A program made the position numbers and the translations under genes. Of a stretch of DNA of 64,000 nucleotides, positions 11,635 to 20,213 are shown one piece after another. The notes under the pieces are model-generated. The model was not told the DNA's origin, searched no databases, and saw nothing but the letters and a program-made list of their open reading frames with translations. The stretch covers positions 3,897,547 to 3,961,546 of the forward strand of contig CM055108.1 of NCBI GenBank assembly GCA_029204225.1, given 5' to 3'. This DNA is from Diphasiastrum complanatum. Taxonomy: Eukaryota; Streptophyta; Lycopodiopsida; Lycopodiales; Lycopodiaceae. How positions within the stretch are numbered: position 1 is the stretch's first letter; every line of letters begins with the position of its first letter.

Positions 11635-12720
11635 CTAACGAAGAGAGTGACATTCAACATCATACCACGGGGGGTGTGGGGGTCGTATCGATGAGGAGCG
11701 GGTGCCTCTGCTTTTATGGGGTTTAGATGGAAAAGCAAGGGAAGCAGCGGTATGAAGAGAAGTGCTAAGAAAGGTAGCTTGAGTCTTGACTGTACTATCG
11801 CGAGGGAAGGAATGGAGCAATGAGGTTAGGAACTTTTGGTAGACTGGTGTAAAGAGAGAACTGAATGTATACTTGGGTGCCCGTGTAAACAGGGGGTGTG
11901 AGGATGGTTGGGGAGGTGGGAGGCGGCCGATAGCGAAGGAGAGAAAGGAATGATCAGAGAGAGTGGTGGGAGATACATGAAAATCAGAGATGAGAGGTAT
12001 GGAATCCACAACACTATGTCCACCACTGTGAGGGTGACAAGTATAACTGCCAGATTTTGGCCAACAAGTTAGGCCATTGTAAATGGCTAACTCATGGGCC
12101 TCTCCAAACTGCAATAAATGCTCATCGTAAGGGGTAGTAGGTCCCAAGCTGTCCTCTGAAATCCTGGTAACTCCCATATCATCGTTGTCAAGGGCATGAA
12201 CGCGGAGCTGGTCGGTGATGTCATAGAACTCTGACTGCCGTGAAGAGGTTCGGGCATTAAAATCTCCAGTGAGGAGAATATGCCCCCGCTCTGCGAATCT
12301 GATAATATCAGGCGATAAATCAAGTTAGGGTGAACCTATGCCCTCAGCAAAGGACGAAGACTCTGGAGGAAAATAACAGGCTGCCACAAAGAGGTCCCTG
12401 TCCAACCCAATATCCTACCCAGCAATATGAATCCATATATACCGTGCATGCTCGTCGTGTCTGATGAACTCAATGCTCGGATGAAGAGACTCTTTGTATA
12501 AACATGCAACACCTCCGGATCCACGACCGCTAGCTAATCTAGTCTCAAGTCTGTACACGGAATCCCATCTGTATCCTAGAAAAATAGGTAATCCTCTCTC
12601 CTGACTCTCATGAGTCTCCATAAAGAGCAGTAAATCCCTGTCAGTGATGAAATCGATCAAGTCGCCAGCAATGGAAGATGAGTGTAAACCATCACAGTTC
12701 CATACTCCAATCCGGAGATG
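11635..12720 (-). pseudogene. LINE copy A endonuclease (AP-endonuclease family)
   Basis: Apurinic-endonuclease-like domain of ORF2. In order: a start block around IGVWNCDGLHSS (alternate frame, about 12720), LIDFITDRDLLLFMETHESQ with the conserved E of the ETH motif, RGSGGVACLYKESLHPS, then the GDFNAR block in another frame near 12250, TTPYDEHLLQFGEAHELAIY, CHPHSGGHSVVDS and TLSDHSFLSFAIG (SDH motif). The motifs that hold the metal-binding and catalytic residues are therefore visible, but spread over at least three frames. It would nick target DNA during retrotransposition. Downstream, a linker of about 300 bp leads to the RT. Confidence 0.87.
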
Positions 12721-12890
12721 GTGTGGGTGGGGCCCCGGGGCACTCCCGAACCCGGGGACCCCAAATCCCTAGCACTGGGAGCTGCTAGGTGTGCTGCCAA
12801 GAAAACGCACTCGTCCATCTCGGTAAATGACTCGTTTGCACCCAGGCATAAGTTGCCTAAATACAGCATCAGCCCAAAAACTATTCGCAG

Positions 12891-13195
12891 ATGCAAATTC
12901 ACACCTTGACTTGGAAAATGATCGCTAGGCAAAAAATCTCTTTCTGCCATAGTTGTCATCAACTTCTTCACGCACTGCTCATCCCATTTCTGGCTATTCA
13001 AAAATTTGGAAACATTAACCCAAACCTTTCCAATCAATAAATAGAATTTGTCCAAACACAATATATCAATGCCACCCCATTCCCTGCTCATTGTGGACAG
13101 AAATCCTTCAAAAATCTGAAGGGAAAGCTTCACATCTAAACGAAGCAAAAGGGAGGCAAGCCTCTCAATGAGGTCAGCCTGCAGGACAAATTTTT
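12891..13195 (-). pseudogene. RRP1/Nop52-type rRNA-processing gene fragment, intronless, fused to LINE
   Basis: About 100 residues of an RRP1 (Nop52, NNP-1) family protein, a nucleolar factor for pre-rRNA processing of the large ribosomal subunit. The open frame 12657-13283 contains ADLIERLASLLLRLDVKLSL, then FEGFLSTMSREWGGIDILCL and DKFYLLIGKVWVNVSKFL, ending in AERDFLPSDHFPSQGVNLHL. The family hallmark R-E-W-x-G-I-D-x-L-x-L-D-K-F/Y-Y-x-L-I/M is present. There are no splice sites within it, so it probably derives from spliced mRNA. The first about 30 residues of the open frame are 3' UTR of LINE copy E, and the part after position 12890 is LINE ORF1 and leader. Only a middle piece of RRP1 is present, so it cannot work as RRP1. 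Confidence 0.8.
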
Positions 13196-13224
13196 TGAGT
13201 CTATGAAATACCCTAAGGTACATA

Positions 13225-13620
13225 GGATTGAGAAAATGGGTACATGTCAAGTATGCCCGGTGGGAGCATGAAAACTCTACCACCTAAAAGAAACAAGAAA
13301 CAAGATTACAGTAAAACAAGAAATAGTGATAGGCACAAGTAGAGTCAATTATCATATAGATGTCTCTCCGTCTGTGAAAAAATGATGTAAAGTATGTTGT
13401 GGCCGCCACTGAGCGAACTGCGTCTCTCTGTCTCCGAAAGGATGGTTGGAGGCATCTATGCTGTCGTGAAGCTGTAGGCTGGGACTTGTGGGCTGGCTGT
13501 ATCTCTGGTCGTCAACACTGTCTCTGTCGTCTCTGTGTGGTGGCATCTGGAATCTCAGCCTCTCCATCGAAATCAATACTCTCCTGCCTCTGTCTCCGGA
13601 CGCAGGGTCGGACGCGTCCA
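13225..13620 (-). mobile_element. LINE copy E, 3' end only
   Basis: A short LINE 3' end. The reading 13352-13621 has the layout of the other LINE C-terminal tails: an Arg/Asp/His-rich stretch (MPPHRDDRDSVDDQ), then TLHHFF at the place of RITSFY. The following 3' UTR (about 13300-13225) contains TACTTGACATGTAC, as in copies A-C (ACTTGACATGTAC). It stops before the GCCTTTTGGCATGG block, where the RRP1 fragment begins. Its 5' side ends at an A/T-rich foldback repeat. Confidence 0.6.
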
Positions 13621-13715
13621 TATTTTTTTTATTTTTTTTGGATAAATAACTCTAAAAAAATTGAAAAAAAAAAAAAACAAGCAGACGCATCCGGATTCCT
13701 AGTGTTAGACTGATA
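13590..13715. repeat. GGACGCGTCC foldback with A/T core
   Basis: GC-rich arms (CGGACGCAGGGTCGGACGCG ... CAGACGCATCCGGATTCC) flank long T and A runs (13621-13680). The arms are related to those at 53450-53560 and 56820-56960, with GACGCG-type words in both orientations. The class is not known to me. Confidence 0.6.
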
Positions 13716-15201
13716 CACACAAGTTTCAATTAGCAACCTTACATATGGATGACAGGGTTCCACATATCTCACAAACTTAATACTTCTAATAAGACATTTT
13801 TAGACTTTCCACATGGGAAAGTTTTGAGCAAAATTTGAGATGCCCATGATTAATTCCAAATAACTCATGGAGAAACAAGATAGACATATACATTCTAAAA
13901 GCTCCATGACATGTTCACTGAGCTTTCTTATCTTTTTGCAAATCTTACAGTTCGAGACCTCAGTTTAGGATACATTGCTAACTTGGAATATGATGTCAAT
14001 CTCTTTAGTCTAGCACACTTGATGTCACTTTCTTCTGGCTTGGAGAAAATATATGCTAAGGTGCTTCTTTCTGCACTTTAGCTTGTTAGTCGCTTCAAGT
14101 CCAGTATGTCACATTGTTTGTTATCTTCTAGACAATCTTATCATGTGTGCTTCTCAAACTACTTTTCTCTGAAATTCTAGTCCCATAGATATGACTAACA
14201 TAAGATTCAAATCAACGTTATTGTTTGGAAGGACGTTCCACATCTAATGATGTGGTCGGGTGGTCGGTTGGTACTAGAGCCATGAGTAGGAATTACTGCT
14301 CTTCATTTCATTGAAGCTACAATTATGCATATGAGCTTGAGGTGATAAATCACTAGATGTGACCACCTCTGTTGATGATCATAAATGCTCATCTTTCTTC
14401 TCATGGGCACCATACGTTCACTGCATGATACTTGATCTTCCTCCGTGACAGGTGGTAACCTCCAATAATTTATTTTTTTTGTGGCTTCTTTTTCAGCATC
14501 TACATTTTTGTCATGTCTTCTGCAGTACAGTCCGACTTTTTGCAGCTGGTTCTTTGATATGTACATTTTTCGTGGCATCTTCAACGTAAGTAGTTTTGTG
14601 ATCTCTTCTTTGGCATCAAGATATGGTAGCACCTTGTTGAGCACATACCTTCTTGCAGCAATGCTTCTCATCAAGCATTGAGGACAATGTCTGAGGAGAG
14701 TTATAGGCAGGTAGTTAGGGCTCATAATGTTGTTTTATCATAACTGCAGCTTAATGAAGTTCAGTAGGCTATAGTACACAATTGATTACATTGACTGCAT
14801 TTGGTTACTTATAAGTCATATATCAGACCACAAAATAGTAAGGCCCTGACCTAGTAGGCGCCTGATCCTTGGTTAGTATAATATACATTGTCTTGTCTCA
14901 TTTTAACAATCGATGCTATATAGGGAATAAGAGCTTCTTTGAGGGAAAAACTGTGACTTGTTCCTTAGGAGAGGGGTAACCAGTTTATTCTTAATTGCTC
15001 AATATCGTGATTGCAGATTGATGTTCAAATTGAGAGTTTACTATTGTCTTCTACTAATTTATGCATGATCTTGTGCAAATGTGTTCCTTTTTCGAAGTTA
15101 TCCTTTTGTAACTCTTGAACCTTTTTGTGATGTGCATTTCATGTAAATGTTTGCATGCATCCAGATGTGTCTACTCTGAGCTATTGTGTTGCATTCTGTA
15201 G
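13716..15201. other. Non-coding stretch, probably intron or upstream of the 3' exons
   Basis: No ORF here has recognisable motifs on either strand (the one at 14303-14725 minus does not look like a protein family). Sequence just before 15202 is T-rich and has the look of intron sequence leading to a 3' splice site. Confidence 0.5.
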
Positions 15202-16036
15202 GTTCAGTGGAAGGAAACTGAAGTGTCAGTTTTGCATGATAATCCCTATGCAGATATCCCCCCTCCAACACCTAATACTCCAAAGGTAAGCTCCTCAGTA
15301 AATGCAATGCGCCATTAACCAAAAAACAATTTTAGGATGCTCGGACTGTTAATGACTAGTAGTTTTATACAGAAGGCACACCGCGGAGGTGATCACGAGC
15401 GTGTTTCTACGCGTACGACTGCTCTGGGTCCAGACGTTGATTCGGGTTAGTATACCAAAACCAAAACCCTCACCTGTATGAATCTAACTATAAATGTGTC
15501 ATTACTGGTGCTTTGCTTTACCCTGGCATGTGCCCATCAGAGTTAAGTTCTATTTTGGTATTTCCTGGATGTGATTGCGTCAACTTATTGCTATAACCAT
15601 TCACTGTGTACAGGGGAAATGCGTGGTACTGGTGAAAGATCAGGCAAGCGGGAACACAAGCGCAAGGTAGGCTTTATATGGGTTCTAGCTTCCCTATCCC
15701 ATCTATGGGTGTAGTTGAAAATGGGTTTCCTCTGTAAGGTAGGCAATTTATGGGGTCTGGCTTTCACATCCTCATCTATAGCTGTATTCCAAGATGGGTT
15801 CTTATAAGGTAGGCAATCTATCTGGTCTGGCTTTCGGATGCCATCTATAGCTGTGATCCATGATGGGTTCCTATATGATTCCTTTTAAGATTGGCTGTGC
15901 AGGGTTTTGCCTTTCTGTGAAAATTTTGTTGATATTACCCTGTATGTGTATGTAGGCTCCAGCGAGGTTTTCTGTTACTCCACCTTCACCGCCACATCAC
16001 AAGCGAGCCCGAAAGTTAAAATCTAGTGAAGGTTAA
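15202..16036 (+). CDS. Last four coding exons of an unrecognised basic, Pro-rich protein
   Basis: Four exons join in one frame with GT..AG introns: 15202-15285, 15373-15445, 15614-15666 and 15956-16036 (stop TAA). Phases fit (0, then 1, then 0). Translation: VQWKETEVSVLHDNPYADIP, then PPTPNTPKK and AHRGGDHERVSTRTTALGP; the third exon gives MRGTGERSGKREHKRK, and the last gives APARFSVTPPSPPHHKRARK and LKSSEG. The product end is proline-rich then strongly basic, as in nuclear proteins with C-terminal localisation signals. I do not recognise the family. The first exon could instead begin at 15207 (second AG). No upstream exon is visible back to the LINE array, so the 5' part is either far upstream or lost. 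Codon phase conservation across three introns makes chance unlikely. Confidence 0.6.
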
Positions 16037-17290
16037 ATCTGCTATGGATTTCTATGTAAACCATCCTACAGGAGCATAATTGCCTTGTTCTGTGTGAAAA
16101 ACTCTCAGCTCATCTTTGGATCTAATGGGCTCCAAAGACACATGGGGATGGATTTTGCCGGCAGTGCGCTTCAAGTCAATTCAATGTTTGCCATTGATAA
16201 TTCACATTTGCAGGCACTGTATATATTTGCATCTTGCAGTTTTCAAAGCCCATTTGAGCATTCACATTATTCTTATGCCATTCATTGGCAGTATAAATTG
16301 TTTTTTGATAGCTTATCATGAGAACTACCTTGAACACAATTGTATTTTACAATAATTGACATGACGAAGGAATAAAGGTTTTCAAAGTCAATGACCCTCT
16401 ATGAACCCTGTTTTCAGTCAGCATTTGGACGATTTTTTACTAGTGGTTTTGAATAATTTTTAGTTTTCTTGAAGCATATAATAAAAGATTTTCTCAGTAC
16501 TTTTGACACATTCTCATGTTCTTTTTTCCCAGAGGAACACATTTGCATGTTATAAAGACAATCTGGAATATCTAGGTCGTCAAAGGAAAGACTTATGTTT
16601 GACCCAAGTAAAAACTATACATGTTTGGTTTCATCCTGAATCCACTATAGGTGCAAAGGAGTTTTTTCTATATCTTGCTGGTTCTTTTGTCCTTGATGGA
16701 TTTTCATGAAGAGTGAGTCCAACGTTTGAACTACTGAAGAAGAATAGCTTCGAATCTAGAATAAGGAAAACATCGAGTTCAGCACACTCTTGGATCATGA
16801 AATTGGTTAAGCTCTAGCCTTTCAAATGGCCTTGTGGTAGCCATGAAACCTCCATTTCAAGATCCGATGTAAGCAAATAAAGGTATGAAGATTGCAACGA
16901 CAATAGGAGCTCCACATTGAGATCTTTTGAGGAGTTGCCCTCTTTTCCCTCCATCTCTTCTGAGTTATCTGAAGAGATTATGATTATGTTTGGGATGAAG
17001 CAACTTTTATGGCCCATTCTGTTAATTGCCCGCCCCTAGGGGTGTGAATAAGACTATGGAGGGGAATATCAAAGCTGTGTTATAGATCGTATCTCATTCT
17101 CTTCTCTTCGTTCTCTTCTTTTCCTTCTATTATTTTTTAGTTTGAAGAGAGAATATTACAGCCTCCACATAATGCCTTTGTTATGCAAATGCTATTTATG
17201 GCAAAAATTATTGTAAATTGTTCATCTTTTCAGCTTATTCGAATGAAAAAGGCACCTCTCTTCCATGCAATTATAGATGTTTATGGAGAC
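16037..17290. other. 3' flank of the preceding exons; no further gene seen
   Basis: The first few hundred bases are probably 3' UTR, with several possible poly(A) signals (for example AATAAAGG near 16371). ORFs at 16085-16355, 16503-16709 and 16814-17017 lack recognisable motifs. Confidence 0.5.
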
Positions 17291-17294
17291 TCAT

Positions 17295-17530
17295 CATAGT
17301 TGCATCGAACCGCGGTTCGAACCTCGAACCACGGTTCGAACTGTTAGAACCATTTGGACCCAGTTCGAACCGGAATTCGGTTCGAACCGGATTTAGGGCA
17401 AAAAAAAAAACCCAAAAAGTAAAGAAAAAAACGTTTTGAATTTTTTTTTTTTTTGGGTTTGAACCTGGCTTGCCGGTTCGAACCGGAAAGAATCGGTTCG
17501 AATCGGCCGGTTTGAATCGGGGTGTAACCT
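17295..17530. repeat. GGTTCGAACC palindrome cluster with A/T core
   Basis: GGTTCGAA and its complement occur many times in two arms (17305-17390 and 17470-17520) around poly-A and poly-T runs. The arms can pair to form a foldback. The motif looks like a tRNA B box, but no tRNA cloverleaf fits. Confidence 0.75.
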
Positions 17531-18590
17531 TGAGACTCATTAGAGGTTTTGGGAATGCTTTAGAAAATCATCTACTTTGTTCTTGCTTATTGTACTTCGA
17601 AAGATATCAAAACACCTTGCATTGTAACATATCATAGATTCAAACCAAGGTAGCAGAACTCATGTAAACAATTTGTCCATTTTATTCACATAATTTTAGA
17701 AAATCTGCCCAAATTCTATCGCATTTAAATCAACTTTAGTAACCCTAAACAGCCAAAGAGATTTAAATTAAAATATACAGTACATTTCTTCATTCGTAGT
17801 GGCACAAAGTGGTGATATCATTGAACATAGGGGGACACTTTTGTTGTATTGCATTCAATTGGTTGGGTTGTATACATCAACATATCCTACATTGTTATCG
17901 TTGATCAAGGGGGGTCTGCGCCATACCGATCTCCTTGCAATATTATTTACATTTTAATCTAACGAGTTAACACATACACTCCACTCACATATACAGAGTT
18001 TAGTAAACATACATTCAAAGTCTAACATATCCTTCTTTTCATGAAACACACAAGCCATTGTTTTCAAGAAAGTAGCCAAAGTCATTAATATTACATCGTC
18101 AACTAGCATGTTCTTGTATTTGATCAATTCAAACAAGATTAAATTTATGAATAAAAATTTCATCAAAAGATGGTGAAACCATTTGCACACAAATACTTTT
18201 GAAATTTTGACTGAAATTATGCAATGCGGTCCTAGGATCATCAATGCCATGGATGGCGATGATTTTCCATAGACTACTATTGTTAGGCTAGAATTTCCAA
18301 CAAGAATCACATCTACACAATTAATTTTTTGACCTTAAAAGTGATGAGTGCGTGTCTTCACAGTCTCTCTCTTTACAAATGTAGAATGGCGTCTAAAATT
18401 GCAGAATCCTCTCTTCTCCTTGTAGAGAGAAAATTCTAATTACCCAGTCCAAAACGAGCTATAACCTCTTGGTAAAACCCATAATTATCACACATTGAAA
18501 ATACTCATTATATTTTATTCCATGCTCTAATTGCATCAAATTTGTATTATTGATGTTGTGGCCCTTCAAAAAATGCTCAAAACTTGTTTA
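17531..18590. other. AT-rich intergenic sequence, no gene seen
   Basis: No motif-bearing ORF. The ORF at 17954-18310 (minus) is not recognisable. Confidence 0.5.

Positions 18591-18594
<4 letters not shown>

Positions 18595-18676
<82 letters not shown>
18595..18676. repeat. (TC)n microsatellite
   Basis: About 40 perfect TC units on the plus strand. Confidence 0.97.
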
Positions 18677-18680
<4 letters not shown>

Positions 18681-18739
18681 GAAGATGAGGTCATGCTCCC
18701 TTGGAAACACAACTATTACAAGTCATGACAGGCAGGCAC

Positions 18740-19330
18740 CCTACAATTTTGGTGTCGTTGCTGGAGAGCAATGCACTCTCATCTTGCTTGTTAGCATTTC
18801 CTTTCGTATTTTGTGGTTAGAATGCATTTAGGCATCTTGGTTTTGGCATGCTAGGGTTAGCTTTGCATTATGAATGTAATGTGATGATGTCAAAAAATGA
18901 GTGGGAACTGCATTTTCTGTTTTAATTTTTTTTCTATCGTTTTTTATTCATTTTTTGTGCGACTTTTTGTTTTTTGTGATTCGATCTGAATAGGTAGAGT
19001 TGTAGAGCATTGAAAGGGCTATTTAAAGATAATTTTGTTTTTGGATTTCGTCAAGTAAGAAGCAAGTTACAAAATTTTGAAGTTGGCAACAAAATTCTGT
19101 AAACTTGTCATAAACAAGATTTTTCTTTTTCTATCCTATTTGATCCTTTTTATTTTTATTTTCCAACTTTCTGTTTTTCTTAATTTGATCTAAGTAGATA
19201 GGGTCGTAGAGCATTGAAAGGGCTTTGTAGACGTATAATTTTTTCTATTGTATTTCGTTAAGTAATGAGCAAGTTACAGATTTTTGAAGTTGCCAAAAAA
19301 AAATCTGTAAACTTGTCATTAACTAGAATT
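18740..19330 (+). mobile_element. Possible Tat/Athila-type primer site and leader with a 2-copy tandem repeat
   Basis: ATTTTGGTGTCGTTGCTGGA at about 18747 differs by a few transitions from the TGGCGCCGTTGCCGGGGA primer-binding region typical of Tat/Athila gypsy elements. Downstream, a unit of about 190-200 bp is repeated (about 18978-19125 and 19180-19320). Both copies share TAGAGCATTGAAAGGGCT, then AGCAAGTTACA and TCTGTAAACTTGTCAT. No gag follows; a copia fragment does. Low confidence. Confidence 0.35.
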
Positions 19331-19563
19331 CATAATAGCCAAAGTGAGAGACCACCCATCAAATATATGAAAAAAGAAGTTAAAATTTTTTTTAAAAAAA
19401 GTTAAAAAAAAAAAATCTCCCCCAAAAAATAGAAGGGAAAGCGAAGGGTTTTGAGGTGTCGAGGACTTTTTTGTGAACGACACTTTTTTTGCTTAAAATC
19501 TTTACATCTCTTCCAACCTTCAGCCAAACTTCGCTAATGTTACTGAATATTCTTACTATTTCA

Positions 19564-19786
19564 GTTCCTAGATGGCATTACAGAGAATCTATTGTCTATC
19601 AACGAGAATACTGATCAAGGATATAGAACCTTGTTTAATGCAAAACAGTGGACTATCTTAGACCAAGAGTCTAATGAAATTTTCTCTACAAATAGAGAAA
19701 GGAACTTGTATATCTTGAGTAAAGATCATGCACTTACAATGAATGTGAGTAAAGTAAATGCCCAATTGTGGCATAAATGAACTAGG
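19564..19786 (+). pseudogene. Copia pol fragment (protease end to GAG-pre-integrase), plus strand
   Basis: Reads NLLSINENTDQGYRTLFNAK, then EIFSTNRERNLYILSKDH and NAQLWHK. This is the copia region where LLS(V/I)..L.D.G matches the end of the protease domain and LW H(K/R) begins the GAG-pre-integrase domain. Only about 70 residues are left. It is in opposite orientation to the copia element at 20214-21807, so it is a separate insertion. Confidence 0.6.
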
Positions 19787-19830
19787 TCACTTATATATGA
19801 GAGCTATCTTGTACATGTATCATAATGAGG

Positions 19831-20213
19831 TGAAGGTTCTTTAAGTTTCTCATAAGCATTTGTAGAAAAGTTTAAACTTTCTAAAAATTCTCGGAGAAGA
19901 ACCTTCGCCAACTTTACTAATAATTCTTCATACTATATCTGTAAATGAGTGATCCCGGCAAAGCTTACTTCTTTAAAAAGAGTTCAATTGAAGGTTCTTT
20001 AAGTTTTTGATACGCTTTTGTTGAAAACTTTATACTTTTTTGCAGAAATATCAGTTCTCGGAGAAGAACCCTCGCCAACTTCACTGAATAATCTTCATAC
20101 TTTATTTGGGAATCAATGATACATGCAAGAAGTAAAAGTGAAGGTTTTGACGAGAAGCCGCAAGCTTTTCCACAAAAAAGTTAGTTCTCTCTAAGAACCT
20201 TCGCCCACAACCT
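19831..20213. repeat. Tandem hairpin units with GAAGGTTCTT / AAGAACCTTC arms
   Basis: Three units start at 19831, 19988 and 20139, period about 155 bp. Each opens with (T)GAAGGTT(CT) and closes with AGAAGAACC(T/C)TCGCC or TAAGAACCTTCGCCC about 75-95 bp later, so each can fold on itself. A looser, arm-poor relative precedes them (19450-19563). The last unit cuts into the copia integrase. Confidence 0.65.

Larger units (their letters stand above)
8897..12890 (-). mobile_element. LINE copy A, nearly full ORF2, 5' end replaced by an RRP1 fragment
   Basis: The most complete LINE in the window. It starts in the end of ORF1 (CKRVIYRDGRVRFLG in one frame near 12800-12850). It then has endonuclease (about 12720-11635), RT (about 11331-10430), thumb and C-terminal knuckle (10399-9107), and a 3' UTR ending in the shared block at about 8960-8905 with AATAAAGC and a TTC/TC-rich tail. 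Frameshifts or stops near 12415, 11830, 11090 and 10410 show it is inactive. Upstream of 12890 the sequence becomes a host rRNA-processing gene fragment in the same sense orientation. It is more diverged from B and C than they are from each other in the C-terminal tail. Confidence 0.88.

Noticed and set aside
17295-17530. tRNA genes suggested by GGTTCGAA words
   Set aside because: No A box, acceptor stem or anticodon arm at the right distance; the words come from palindromic repeats.
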